Shown: positions 26,288-35,004 of the stretch, piece by piece
Layout of the letters: each line of letters opens with the position of its first letter
Numbering within the stretch: the stretch's first letter is position 1
Position numbers and translations under genes: made by a program
NCBI GenBank assembly: GCA_023393475.1
Contig: JAEWLC010000099.1
Location: 1 to 45,768 of the forward strand
Source: Pseudomonadota bacterium
Lineage (GTDB): Bacteria; Pseudomonadota; Alphaproteobacteria; Rhizobiales; Devosiaceae
DNA: 45,768 nt
Reading direction: 5' to 3'
Notes under the pieces: generated by a model
What the model was told of the DNA's origin: nothing
Database searches by the model: none
The model's input: only the letters and a program-made list of their open reading frames with translations

Positions 26288-27448
26288 ATGTTTTCACGCG
26301 AGCGGAAGACCCCCATTGCCGAGTGGTGGTGGACGATCGACAAATCGCTTCTCGGCGCTCTCATCCTTCTGCTGCTGGTCGGTATCCTGCTGAGCTTTGC
26401 GGCCAGCCCGCCGGTGGCCGAGCGTCTCGGGCTCGGGCCGTGGCACTTCATCATCCGCCAGGCGATGTTCGCTGCGCTGGCCCTGCCGGTGATGCTGGCG
26501 ACGTCGTTCCTCGGGCAGCGACCGGCGCGCTTCGCGGCCCTGGTCGTTCTGGTGATTTCCATTGGAATGTTGTGGCTTACCCTGCGGTTCGGCGTCGAAG
26601 TGAAGGGTGCAAAGCGCTGGATTTCCATCGCCGGCAACACGGTGCAGCCGTCGGAGTTCGTGAAGCCGGCCTATGCCGTCATCGGCGCCTGGCTGTTCTC
26701 CGAGAGCATGAAGCGGCCCGGCGTTCCGGCCCGCATCATCGCCACCGGCATCATGATGACGATCGTCGCCGGCCTGTTGCTGCAGCCCGATATCGGGCAG
26801 ACGGCGCTGGTGCTCGCCACCTGGGGTGCGCTGCTGTTCCTCTCGGGCATTTCGTGGCTGGTGATCTTCGCGCTCGGCGGCGTTGCCGTGGCGCTGCTGT
26901 TCGGCGCATACATGTTCTTCCCGCACTTTGCCAAGCGCATCGACAGCTTCATCAACCCCGAGGGCGGCAATACCTACCAGGTCGACAAGGCGCTGAGCTC
27001 GCTGCTCGAGGGCGGCTGGTTCGGGCGCGGACCCGGTGAATCGCTCGCCAACAAGGTGATCCCCGACGCTCACGCGGACTACGTGTTCTCGGCCGCCGCC
27101 GGCGAGTTCGGCATCCTGTTCTGCCTCTGCCTCGTGGCACTGATCGCCTTCATCGTCATCAAGGCGCTGATCGGGGCTCAGCAGCAGTCGAGCCTCTTCG
27201 CCCGCCTCGCGGCCTCGACCATTGCGATCCAGTTCGGCCTGCAGTGCGCCATCAACCTGGCGGTGAACCTCAGCCTCATTCCGCCCAAGGGCATGACGCT
27301 GCCGTTCGTCTCCTACGGCGGTACGTCGATGTTCGCGATTGCCTTCGCGATGGGGCTGATGCTGGCCTTTACCCGCAAGAAGCCGGAGGAGCGCCTCGCG
27401 ACCGGGCTTCCCGTCTATCGTAGCGGGGTGCTATCCCCCGCCGAATGA
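26288..27448 (+). CDS. ftsW: Septal peptidoglycan glycosyltransferase FtsW
   Basis: A 386-residue SEDS-family inner-membrane glycosyltransferase that polymerises lipid II at the septum with FtsI. About ten helices. Hallmarks are WWWTIDKSLLGALILLLLVGILLSFAASP at the N-terminus, KGAKRWISIAGNTVQPSEFVKPAYAV, LLQPDIGQTALV, GGNTYQVDKALSSLLEGGWFGRGPGES, PDAHADYVFSAAAGEFG and LPFVSYGGTSM. The ATG at 26288 gives the usual MFSRERKTPIAEWWWT start; longer in-frame reading comes from the repeat and is not real. Its TGA overlaps the murG ATG. Confidence 0.96.
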   Translation: MFSRERKTPIAEWWWTIDKSLLGALILLLLVGILLSFAASPPVAERLGLGPWHFIIRQAMFAALALPVMLATSFLGQRPARFAALVVLVISIGMLWLTLRFGVEVKGAKRWISIAGNTVQPSEFVKPAYAVIGAWLFSESMKRPGVPARIIATGIMMTIVAGLLLQPDIGQTALVLATWGALLFLSGISWLVIFALGGVAVALLFGAYMFFPHFAKRIDSFINPEGGNTYQVDKALSSLLEGGWFGRGPGESLANKVIPDAHADYVFSAAAGEFGILFCLCLVALIAFIVIKALIGAQQQSSLFARLAASTIAIQFGLQCAINLAVNLSLIPPKGMTLPFVSYGGTSMFAIAFAMGLMLAFTRKKPEERLATGLPVYRSGVLSPAE

Positions 27449-28542
27449 GCAGATTCGTACTAATGGCAGGCGGCACGGGAGGCCATCTCTTCCCGGCAAT
27501 GGCGCTGGCGCAGGAATTGCGGCGGCGGGGCCATGACATCCAGCTGATGACGGACCATCGCGTCGCCGCCTATGGCGACAAGTTCCCGGCGAGCGCGACA
27601 TACATCGTGCCGTCGGCCACGCCATCGGTCAGCAATCCGGTCAGGTTCGTGCTTGCTGGATTCAAGATCGTCTGGGGCACGGCGGTTGCCTGGGGCATGT
27701 TGGGCGCAATCAAGCCCGACGCGGTGATCGGCTTCGGGGGCTATCCGGTGTTTCCGCCGTTCGTCGCGGCAAACCTGCGCCGCGTCCCGGGCATCCTCCA
27801 CGAACAGAATGCGGTGATGGGCCGGGCCAACCGGGCGCTGGGCAAGATGGCCAGGGTCATTGCCCTTAGCTTTGGCAAAACCGCGAAGGGCGAGGCTTTC
27901 GCGGACAAGAGCGAAGTGGTCGGCAATCCCATCCGCGACCGCGCCCGAGGCGTCGCGCGGGTACCTTATCCACCGCTCGACGGTGGCGTAGTCCGCATGC
28001 TCGTGTTCGGCGGCAGCCAGGGCGCGCGCGTGTTCGCCGACCTTGTCCCGGCCGCAGTCGCCGAATTGCCCGCCGAATTGCGTTCGCGGCTCGTCATCAC
28101 CCAGCAGTGCCGGCCGGAAGACCTCGACCGCGTCGCCGAGATCTACCGGCAGGCCAAGGTCAACGTCGAACTGGCGGCGTTTTTCGACGACCTGCCCGAG
28201 CGGATGGCGAACGCGCATCTCGTCGTGTCCCGCTCCGGCGCATCGACCATCGCCGAGCTGACGGCCATCGGCCGGCCAGCGATCCTCGTGCCGCTGCCGG
28301 GTGCGATCGACGCGGACCAGAAGAACAATGCGCTGGTGATGGAGGCCGCCGGTGGCGGCTGGATCGCCGAGCAAGCCACGCTTACGCCCCAATCGCTTGG
28401 CACTCGACTCGCCTCACTTCTGAGTGATCCGGCGGGGCTGCAGAAGGCCGCTGCGGCCGCCAAATCACTCGGACAGCCGGACGCTGTCGTCAAACTCGCG
28501 GACGTTGCGGAACGTCTCGCCCAGAAGGGAAAAGCCTCATGA
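27445..28542 (+). CDS. murG: UDP-N-acetylglucosamine transferase MurG
   Basis: A 365-residue GT28 glycosyltransferase on the inner face of the membrane that adds GlcNAc to lipid I, forming lipid II. Hallmarks are the N-terminal G-loop MAGGTGGHLFPAMALAQEL, GFGGYPVFPPFVAA, HEQNAVMGRANRAL, the second G-loop VFGGSQGARVFADLVP, and the UDP-sugar site SRSGASTIAELTAIGRPAILVPLPGAIDADQKNNA. It has 4-bp overlaps with ftsW before it and murC after it. Confidence 0.97.
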   Translation: MSRFVLMAGGTGGHLFPAMALAQELRRRGHDIQLMTDHRVAAYGDKFPASATYIVPSATPSVSNPVRFVLAGFKIVWGTAVAWGMLGAIKPDAVIGFGGYPVFPPFVAANLRRVPGILHEQNAVMGRANRALGKMARVIALSFGKTAKGEAFADKSEVVGNPIRDRARGVARVPYPPLDGGVVRMLVFGGSQGARVFADLVPAAVAELPAELRSRLVITQQCRPEDLDRVAEIYRQAKVNVELAAFFDDLPERMANAHLVVSRSGASTIAELTAIGRPAILVPLPGAIDADQKNNALVMEAAGGGWIAEQATLTPQSLGTRLASLLSDPAGLQKAAAAAKSLGQPDAVVKLADVAERLAQKGKAS

Positions 28543-29963
28543 AGATGCCGCGCAATATCGGCCCGGTGCATTTCGTCGGCATCGGCGGCATTGGCATGAG
28601 CGGCATTGCCGAGATCCTGCACAACCAGGGCTACAAGGTCCGCGGCTCCGACAGCTCCGAGAACCCCAATGTGCAGCGCCTGCGCGCCATGGGCATCGAG
28701 GTCGCCATAGGCCAGTCGGCCGACAACCTGAAGGACGCGGCCGTCGTCGTCATCTCGTCGGCCATCAAGAAGGGCAATCCGGAGCTGGCCGCTGCGCGCT
28801 CGCGCGGCCTGCCGGTGGTGCGCCGCGCCGAAATGCTGGCCGAGATCATGCGGTTCAAGAACGCCATCGCCATCGGTGGCACGCACGGCAAGACGACGAC
28901 CACGACGCTGGTCGCGACGCTGCTCGATGCGGCGAACTACGATCCGACCGTCATCAACGGCGGCATCATCAACGCCTATGGCACCAATGCCCGGCTCGGC
29001 GACGGCGAGTGGATGGTGGTCGAAGCCGACGAGTCCGACGGCACCTTCGTGAAGCTGCCGGCCGATGTCGCCATCGTCACCAATGTCGACCCCGAGCACC
29101 TCGACTACTACGGCGACTTCGAGAAGGTGAAGCAGGCCTTCATCAACTTCGTCGAGAACGTGCCGTTCTACGGCTTTGCCGTGATGTGCCTCGATCATCC
29201 GGAAGTGCAGGCGCTGGTCGGACAGATCCGCGACCGCCGCGTCATCACCTACGGCCAGAACCCACAGGCCGACGTCCGGCTGGTCGACCTCGAGAACCGC
29301 GACGGCATCCAGCATTTCTCGGTCGAGATCCGCGACCGTATCCGCATGACGCACCTGCGCATCGATGGCCTCGAGCTCCCGATGCCGGGCGAGCACAACG
29401 CGCTCAACGCCACGGCCGCCATTGCCGTCGCCGACCAGCTCAAGGTGCCGGCGGAGGCCATCCGCAAGGGGCTGAAGAGCTTCTCTGGCGTGAAGCGGCG
29501 CTTCACCAAGACCGGCTCGGTCGGCGGTATCACCGTCATCGACGACTACGGCCACCACCCGGTCGAGATCGGCGCGGTGCTGAAGGCTGCGCGCCAGTCG
29601 ACCCGCCGCGACGTCATCGCCGTGGTCCAGCCGCACCGCTACAGCCGCGTGCACGACCTCTTCAATGAGTTCGCGACCTGCTTCAACGATGCCGACACGG
29701 TGATCGTCGCGCCGATCTATGCCGCGGGCGAGACGCCGATCGATGGCGTCACGCACGAGGAACTCGTCGCCCGCATCCGCGCCCGCGGCCACCGCGACGC
29801 CCGCGTCATCGACCGGCCGGAGGCACTCGCGCCGCTGATCGCCAGCCGTGCAGCCGAGGGCGACTATGTCGTGATGCTCGGCGCCGGCAACATCACCCAA
29901 TGGGCCGCCGCGCTACCGGGCGAACTCGCCACGCTGCTCGGCAAGGAGGTCGACCAGCCATGA
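28539..29963 (+). CDS. murC: UDP-N-acetylmuramate:L-alanine ligase MurC
   Basis: A 474-residue cytosolic Mur ligase adding L-Ala to UDP-MurNAc. The N-terminal Rossmann signature HFVGIGGIGMSGIAEIL (about 11-27), ATP loop GGTHGKTTTT (from about 113), VEADESDGTF, TNVDPEHLDYYG, IDDYGHHPVEI and QPHRYSR are all present. The start overlaps the murG stop (ATGA); the same is true of its own stop and the murB ATG. Confidence 0.97.
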   Translation: MKMPRNIGPVHFVGIGGIGMSGIAEILHNQGYKVRGSDSSENPNVQRLRAMGIEVAIGQSADNLKDAAVVVISSAIKKGNPELAAARSRGLPVVRRAEMLAEIMRFKNAIAIGGTHGKTTTTTLVATLLDAANYDPTVINGGIINAYGTNARLGDGEWMVVEADESDGTFVKLPADVAIVTNVDPEHLDYYGDFEKVKQAFINFVENVPFYGFAVMCLDHPEVQALVGQIRDRRVITYGQNPQADVRLVDLENRDGIQHFSVEIRDRIRMTHLRIDGLELPMPGEHNALNATAAIAVADQLKVPAEAIRKGLKSFSGVKRRFTKTGSVGGITVIDDYGHHPVEIGAVLKAARQSTRRDVIAVVQPHRYSRVHDLFNEFATCFNDADTVIVAPIYAAGETPIDGVTHEELVARIRARGHRDARVIDRPEALAPLIASRAAEGDYVVMLGAGNITQWAAALPGELATLLGKEVDQP

Positions 29964-30952
29964 ACGCGCATGTGCCCCAGTGGCCCGACCTGATCCCGAC
30001 GCTGCAGCCCTGGATTTCCGAGGTGCGCGGCCAGCTGGTCCCGAACCAGCCGCTCGCCGAGATGACGACGTTGAGGGTAGGGGGGCCGGCGCAGCTATTC
30101 TTCCGCCCGGCCGATGAGGAAGACCTTGCCTTCTTCCTCAGGAACCTGCCCGAGCATATCCGCGTCACGGTGATCGGGCTCGGCTCGAACCTCCTGATCC
30201 GCGATGGCGGGCTCGACGGAGTGGTTATCCGCCTGCCGGCCAAGGGCTTTGGCGAAATCACCATCCTTGATGGCTACCGGGTTCGCGCCGGCGCCGCCGT
30301 GCCCGATGTGAAGGTCGCGACCGCGACGGCTGAGGCGGGCATCGATGGGCTCTGGTTCTATCGCGGCATTCCCGGCGGCATCGGCGGGGCGCTCTACATG
30401 AACGCCGGCTGCTACGGCACCGAGACGCGCAATCGCATGGTGGAGCTGCGCGCCGTGACCCGGCAGGGCGAGATCATCACGCTCACCAACGAGCAGATGG
30501 GCTATCTCTACCGCAAGTCGAACGGCCCGCGCGGCGCGGTATTCGTCTCCGGCACGTACCAGGGTTTTGCCGGCGACTCCGAGAAGATACTCACCGAGAT
30601 GCGCACGGTCACCGAACGGCGCGAAAGCTCGCAGCCGACCCGCGCCAAGACGGCCGGCTCGACCTTCAAGAACCCTGAGGGCCATTCGAGCTGGAAGGTG
30701 ATCGACGAGGCCGGCGGCCGCGGCTTCACCTTCGGCCGGGCCCAGATGAGCGAGATGCACAGCAACTTCCTCATCAACATGGGCGAGGCCGACGCCTTCG
30801 AGGTCGAGACCGTGGGCGAGACCATCCGCCAGAAGGTGCGCGATAAGCACGGCATCGAACTCAAGTGGGAAGTCCGCCGCATGGGCCACTTCCTCCCCTG
30901 CCGCGAGGTCAAGGAATTCATGGACGGTCAGCCGTTCACCGGAGCCGTCTGA
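29960..30952 (+). CDS. murB: UDP-N-acetylenolpyruvoylglucosamine reductase MurB
   Basis: A 330-residue FAD enzyme that uses NADPH to reduce UDP-GlcNAc-enolpyruvate to UDP-MurNAc. The FAD domain has NQPLAEMTTLRVGGPAQLFFRP and VIGLGSNLLIRDGGLDGVVIRL; the active-site region GIPGGIGGALYMNAGCYGTE is intact, and KTAGSTFKNPEG carries the catalytic Ser. The ATG at 29960, with GGAGG upstream, overlaps the murC stop. Its own TGA shares one base with the ddl ATG. Confidence 0.97.
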   Translation: MNAHVPQWPDLIPTLQPWISEVRGQLVPNQPLAEMTTLRVGGPAQLFFRPADEEDLAFFLRNLPEHIRVTVIGLGSNLLIRDGGLDGVVIRLPAKGFGEITILDGYRVRAGAAVPDVKVATATAEAGIDGLWFYRGIPGGIGGALYMNAGCYGTETRNRMVELRAVTRQGEIITLTNEQMGYLYRKSNGPRGAVFVSGTYQGFAGDSEKILTEMRTVTERRESSQPTRAKTAGSTFKNPEGHSSWKVIDEAGGRGFTFGRAQMSEMHSNFLINMGEADAFEVETVGETIRQKVRDKHGIELKWEVRRMGHFLPCREVKEFMDGQPFTGAV

Positions 30953-31872
30953 TGAGCAAGCATGTCGCCGTCCTGATGGGCGGGGTCGCCAACGAGCGGC
31001 CGGTGTCGCTGAAGTCGGGCGCCGAGTGTTCGCGCGCACTGCGCAATGCCGGCTACGCGGTGACCGAGGTCGATGTCGGCTACGACATTGCCGAGAAGCT
31101 GCGCGAATTGAAGCCGGAAGTCGCTTTCAACGCGTTGCACGGGCCGTTCGGCGAGGATGGCACGATCCAGGGCGTGCTCGAGTTCCTGCGCATCCCCTAC
31201 ACCCATTCGGGCGTGCTTGCCTCGGCGCTGGCAATGAACAAGCACCAGGCCAAGATCATGTTCCGCGCGGCCGGGATTCCGGTCACCGACCACACGATCG
31301 CCAACCGCGCCGAAGTCGCTCGCTCGCATGTCATGCCGCCACCCTATGTGGTGAAGCCGATCGCCGATGGCTCGAGCTTCGGCATCTTCATCGTCAAGGC
31401 CGACCAGTCGCATCCGCCGCAGGAATTGCTGCGCGAGGACTGGAACTCGGGCGAGGAGGTAATGGTCGAGCGCTATATCCCCGGCCGCGAGCTGACCTGC
31501 GCCGTGATGGGCGACGTGGCGCTGGGGGTGACCGAGATCGTCACCGATCTCGCGTTCTACAATTACGAGGCGAAATACGCCGTCGGCGGATCACGTCACG
31601 TCATCCCGGCTGAAATTCAACCGAAAATTTACGACAAAGTGCAGAAGATGGCGCTCAAGGCGCATGCTGCGCTTGGGTGCCGGGGCGTGACGCGGAGTGA
31701 CTTCCGCTACAACGACCAGGCAGGGCCGGACGGTGAACTCGTCTGTCTCGAAATCAACACCCAGCCGGGCATGACCGAAACGTCACTTGTTCCCGAGCAG
31801 GCCCGCCATGCAGGTCACAGCTTCGAGGAGCTGGTTTCCTGGATGGTGGAGGACGCGAGTTGCAACAGGTAG
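30952..31872 (+). CDS. ddl: D-alanine:D-alanine ligase
   Basis: A 306-residue ATP-grasp enzyme of the DdlB length class that makes D-Ala-D-Ala for MurF. Hallmarks are VAVLMGGVANERPVSLKSG, NALHGPFGEDGTIQGVLEFLRIPYTHSGVLASALAMNKHQAK, VVKPIADGSSFGIFIV, GRELTCAVMG, and the metal site LVCLEINTQPGMTETSLVPEQA. The extreme C-terminus overlaps the ftsQ start by 13 bases. Confidence 0.97.
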   Translation: MSKHVAVLMGGVANERPVSLKSGAECSRALRNAGYAVTEVDVGYDIAEKLRELKPEVAFNALHGPFGEDGTIQGVLEFLRIPYTHSGVLASALAMNKHQAKIMFRAAGIPVTDHTIANRAEVARSHVMPPPYVVKPIADGSSFGIFIVKADQSHPPQELLREDWNSGEEVMVERYIPGRELTCAVMGDVALGVTEIVTDLAFYNYEAKYAVGGSRHVIPAEIQPKIYDKVQKMALKAHAALGCRGVTRSDFRYNDQAGPDGELVCLEINTQPGMTETSLVPEQARHAGHSFEELVSWMVEDASCNR

Positions 31873-32867
31873 GGGCCAAGAGTTTCGCCAACGCCCAGCC
31901 TGTCGATCCTCGCCAGTTTCCCGTCGTCATCCCGCGCAGCCGCACCGCCCTCGTCAGGGCCAGCCACCTCTGGGTGCTGCACAAGCGGCTGATCGTCCGC
32001 ATCGCCGGCGCGATCCTCGCGCTGCTCGTCGTGGTCGGCCTCTTTCAGGCCAAGGATCTGATCGGCTCGGCGGCCATGACCGGCTACCGTTTCGTGCAGG
32101 GCGAGTTTGCCGAAGTCGGCTTCGGCATCGACGGCATCGAGATCACCGGGCAGACGCTGACGGCGGATCGCGACATCATCACCCTGCTGACTGTCGGCAC
32201 CGGTAATTCCACGCTCACCTTCGATGCCCAGAAGGCGCAGGCGCGGCTCGAGTGGCTGCGGGCGGTCAAGTCGGCGACGGTGCGCAAGGTCTATCCCAAC
32301 AAGGTCATTGTCTCGATCGTCGAGAAGGTGCCGGTGGCGCGCTGGCGTGTCGGCGACACCACCTGGCTCATCGACGAGGCCGGCAAGAAGATCGGCACCG
32401 ACATCGCCTCCTATACCGACCTCCCGCTGGTTATCGGCGAGGGCGCCGCTGACGATGCCGTGGTCATGGTGCGCATCCTCGATCGGCACGAGGGGCTGAA
32501 GAGCGATCTCGCCGCCCTGAGCCGCATCGGCGATCGCCGCTGGGACCTGATCTATCGCAACGGCCTTCGCGTCCAGTTGCCCGAGAACGGCGTCGCCCAG
32601 GCGCTGGACCGGCTGGAGATGTACCAGAGCGACTACCAACTGCTGGAACGTGACGTGACGCTGATCGACCTCCGGGTGCCGGGCATCGTCACGCTGAAGC
32701 CGGGCGAGATCGCTGCGGCGCAGATCGGCGACGGCAAGAAGAAGAACAAGCACCAGACCAAGGGCACGTCGGAGTACGAAACCGCGGCCGAAAGAAAAGC
32801 CGACGCGGCTGCGCCAGCTGCCAGCAGCGCTGCTGTCCCCGTCGTGCCCGTAACACGGAACCAGTAG
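31860..32867 (+). CDS. ftsQ: Cell division protein FtsQ
   Basis: A 335-residue bitopic inner-membrane divisome protein that recruits FtsL/FtsB. It has a cytoplasmic N-terminus of about 45 residues, one helix (IVRIAGAILALLVVVGLFQ, about 44-63), the POTRA domain (EVGFGIDGIEITGQTLTADRDIITLL...VRKVYPNKVIVSIVEKVPVARW), and the FtsQ beta domain ending near LRVPGIVTLKPGE. A Lys-rich then Ala/Pro-rich tail of about 50 residues follows. The start is a TTG at 31860 with a strong GGAGGA six bases upstream, inside the ddl 3' end; no better start is available. Confidence 0.93.
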   Translation: MQQVGAKSFANAQPVDPRQFPVVIPRSRTALVRASHLWVLHKRLIVRIAGAILALLVVVGLFQAKDLIGSAAMTGYRFVQGEFAEVGFGIDGIEITGQTLTADRDIITLLTVGTGNSTLTFDAQKAQARLEWLRAVKSATVRKVYPNKVIVSIVEKVPVARWRVGDTTWLIDEAGKKIGTDIASYTDLPLVIGEGAADDAVVMVRILDRHEGLKSDLAALSRIGDRRWDLIYRNGLRVQLPENGVAQALDRLEMYQSDYQLLERDVTLIDLRVPGIVTLKPGEIAAAQIGDGKKKNKHQTKGTSEYETAAERKADAAAPAASSAAVPVVPVTRNQ

Positions 32868-32870
32868 ACC

Positions 32871-34184
32871 ATGATGACCGATGCCATGACCGCGCGGCTG
32901 AAGCAGGTGCAGCCGGGTCGCACCTCGCTGGTGACGGTGCTCGATATCGGCTCGACCAAGATCTGCTGCGTGATCGCGCGCCTCGTGCCGCGTCCCGAAG
33001 GCAAGTCACTCAAGGGACGTACCCACAATGTCGAAGTCATCGGCTTCGGCTACGGCCCGTCCTCGGGGATCAAGTCCGGCGTCATCACCGATCTCGACAA
33101 GGCCGAGCAGGCCGTTCGCACCGTGGTTGGCATCGCCGAGCGCGCTGCCGGGCTCACCGTCGAATCGGTGATCGTCAACGTCACGGCGGGGCGGCTTGGG
33201 TCGGAGACCTTCTCGGCGGGCGTGAACCTTGGTGGGCAGGAAGTCGAACGTGCCGATATCCAGCGCGTGCTGCGGGCGGTCAACGAACGCTCGGTGCGCC
33301 CGGAACGCTCGATCATCCATGCCCTGCCGATCGGCTATGCCCTTGATGGCCAGAAGGGGATCAGGGATCCCAAGAACATGGTGGGCGAGAAGCTCTCCAT
33401 CGACGTGGCGGTGATCTCGGCCGAAACGCTGGCCATGCGCAATATCGAGCTGGTGCTGCATCGCTGCCACCTGCAGATCGAGTCGCTGATGGCGACGCCC
33501 TATGCTTCGGGACTTTCGACCCTCGTCGATGACGAAAGCGCGCTCGGCGTTGCCTGCATCGACTTCGGCGGCGCGACGACCACCGTTTCGGTGTTCGCCG
33601 ACGGTCACCTCGTCTATGCCGACGCCATCGCCATCGGCGGCCATCACCTGACCCTCGACATCGCCCGCTCGCTCTCGGTCGGCATCGCCGACGCCGAACG
33701 GCTCAAGACCATGTACGGCTCGGTCCTTCCGGGCCAGGCCGACGAGCGCGAGATGATCTCGATCACCCCGGTCGGCGCGACTCGCGACGAGGCGCCGGGC
33801 CAGATTCCGCGCTCGCATATCACCCGCATCATCCGGCCCCGCGTCGAGGAAGTGCTCACGGCGATCAAGGATCGCATGCAGGCCACCGGCATGATGGATG
33901 TCTGCGGTCGTCGCTTCGTCCTCACCGGCGGCGCCAGTGAGCTGACCGGCCTGCCGGAAGTCGCGCGCCGCGTCCTCGCCCGCAACGTCCGTAACGGCCG
34001 CCCGATGGGAATCTCCGGCTTGCCCGAGATGGCGAAGGGCCCGGCCTTTGCGACGGTTGCCGGCATGCTGATCTATCCGCAGGTCTGCGGCGGCGAGTAC
34101 GTCGAGCCGCACCGCTCGGCCCGCCTCACCGGCACCGACGGGTATTTTGCCCGAGTCGGCAACTGGCTGCGGACCAGCTTCTAG
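32871..34184 (+). CDS. ftsA: Cell division protein FtsA
   Basis: A 437-residue actin-like ATPase that tethers FtsZ to the membrane. Nucleotide-site motifs are TVLDIGSTKICCVIA (phosphate 1, about 22-36), ACIDFGGATTTVSVF (phosphate 2, about 224-238), and FVLTGGASELTGLPEVA (adenosine). The 1C domain and a C-terminal amphipathic segment GYFARVGNWLRTSF, the expected membrane-targeting helix, are present. ATGs at 32871, 32874 and 32886 are all possible; the first is used. ftsZ does not follow directly: an acetyltransferase gene and a long leader intervene. Confidence 0.97.
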   Translation: MMTDAMTARLKQVQPGRTSLVTVLDIGSTKICCVIARLVPRPEGKSLKGRTHNVEVIGFGYGPSSGIKSGVITDLDKAEQAVRTVVGIAERAAGLTVESVIVNVTAGRLGSETFSAGVNLGGQEVERADIQRVLRAVNERSVRPERSIIHALPIGYALDGQKGIRDPKNMVGEKLSIDVAVISAETLAMRNIELVLHRCHLQIESLMATPYASGLSTLVDDESALGVACIDFGGATTTVSVFADGHLVYADAIAIGGHHLTLDIARSLSVGIADAERLKTMYGSVLPGQADEREMISITPVGATRDEAPGQIPRSHITRIIRPRVEEVLTAIKDRMQATGMMDVCGRRFVLTGGASELTGLPEVARRVLARNVRNGRPMGISGLPEMAKGPAFATVAGMLIYPQVCGGEYVEPHRSARLTGTDGYFARVGNWLRTSF

Positions 34185-34255
34185 TCCGAAGTCGACCGTC
34201 TGATTCCTGGCCGCCGCGCTAGGCTCGCGCCTCCCAGCACGAGTCGGAGGAACAG

Positions 34256-34813
34256 ATGCCAGTCGTCGATCGCGCCAGGCTCATTGCCCGCCGCACGCCT
34301 GGGTCTGCTGCCATGACCGCCGAAGTGCGGCGTGCCGCGGAAATCACCACACGCATCAATCGCCTCGGCTTCGACGACGCGGCCGAAGTCCGAGCGCTTT
34401 TCAGCGAACTGCTCGGGCGGCTGGTCGACGAGAGCTTCTTTCTCCACCCGCCGTTTTTCGCCACGGGAGGACGCAACACAACCATCGGTCGCAATGTGTT
34501 CGTCAACCAGAACTGCACCTTCTACGACCTGGGCGGACTCACCATAGGCGACGACGTGATGATCGGCCCCAATGTGAGTCTCATCACGTCCGGCCACCCG
34601 ATCTTGCCGACACAGCGCCGTTCCGGCGTCACCGCGGCTCCCATCGTCATCGAGCGCAATGTCTGGATCGCTGCCGGTGTGACCATCATCGGTGGCGTCA
34701 CGGTGGGCGAGAACTCGGTGATCGCCGCAGGCGCGGTTGTCACGAAGGACGTGCCCCCGAACAGCCTCGTGGGCGGGAATCCGGCACGGGTGATCCGGTC
34801 GATAGAAGAGTAG
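34256..34813 (+). CDS. Hexapeptide-repeat sugar O-acetyltransferase (LacA/Maa/NodL type)
   Basis: A 185-residue left-handed beta-helix acyltransferase that would transfer acetyl from acetyl-CoA to a sugar hydroxyl. The N-terminal Mac-domain region (RRAAEITTRINRLGFDDAAEVRALFSELLG) is followed by hexapeptide repeats (TTIGRNVFVNQNCTFYDLGGLTIGDDVMIGPNVSL), the catalytic His114 in ITSGHPI, and VIERNVWIAAGVTIIGGVTVGENSVIAAGAVVTKDVPPNSLVGGNPARVIR. The ATG has GGAGGA upstream. It lies alone between ftsA and ftsZ, 71 bases after ftsA, a place where most genomes have nothing. A link to envelope sugar acetylation is possible but not shown. Confidence 0.9.
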   Translation: MPVVDRARLIARRTPGSAAMTAEVRRAAEITTRINRLGFDDAAEVRALFSELLGRLVDESFFLHPPFFATGGRNTTIGRNVFVNQNCTFYDLGGLTIGDDVMIGPNVSLITSGHPILPTQRRSGVTAAPIVIERNVWIAAGVTIIGGVTVGENSVIAAGAVVTKDVPPNSLVGGNPARVIRSIEE

Positions 34814-34870
34814 GGTGCGAGTCGCCGGGACAGGCGATGGGGACGGTACGGAACCGTGCTCAACTTCATG

Positions 34871-34975
34871 CTTAACGTAACGTAACCAAGCCCTTACGCG
34901 GCCTTGCAAATTGCCATCACGTTAACGGTTTAGGGTGCATTGTTAGGGTCTGGTTAACGAATTGGCGACTAATAC
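34871..34975 (+). promoter_or_regulatory. ftsZ control region with TTAACG repeats
   Basis: The 191 bases before ftsZ hold three copies of (C/G)TTAACG at 34871-34877, 34921-34927 and 34953-34959, and a tandem CGTAACGTAACC at 34876-34887. TAATAC (34970-34975) is a reasonable -10 with no good -35. TTAAC is the half-site of the cell-cycle regulator CtrA, but no full TTAA-N7-TTAA was found. A GAGTC (34819-34823) methylation site lies farther upstream. ftsZ thus seems to have its own promoter. Confidence 0.45.
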
Positions 34976-35004
34976 TGGTCCCACACGCCACTCATGGGGC
35001 CATC

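Noticed and set aside
34871..34887. Full CtrA box in the ftsZ leader
   Set aside because: The two TTAA-like elements are not separated by seven bases in any alignment; kept only as half-sites.
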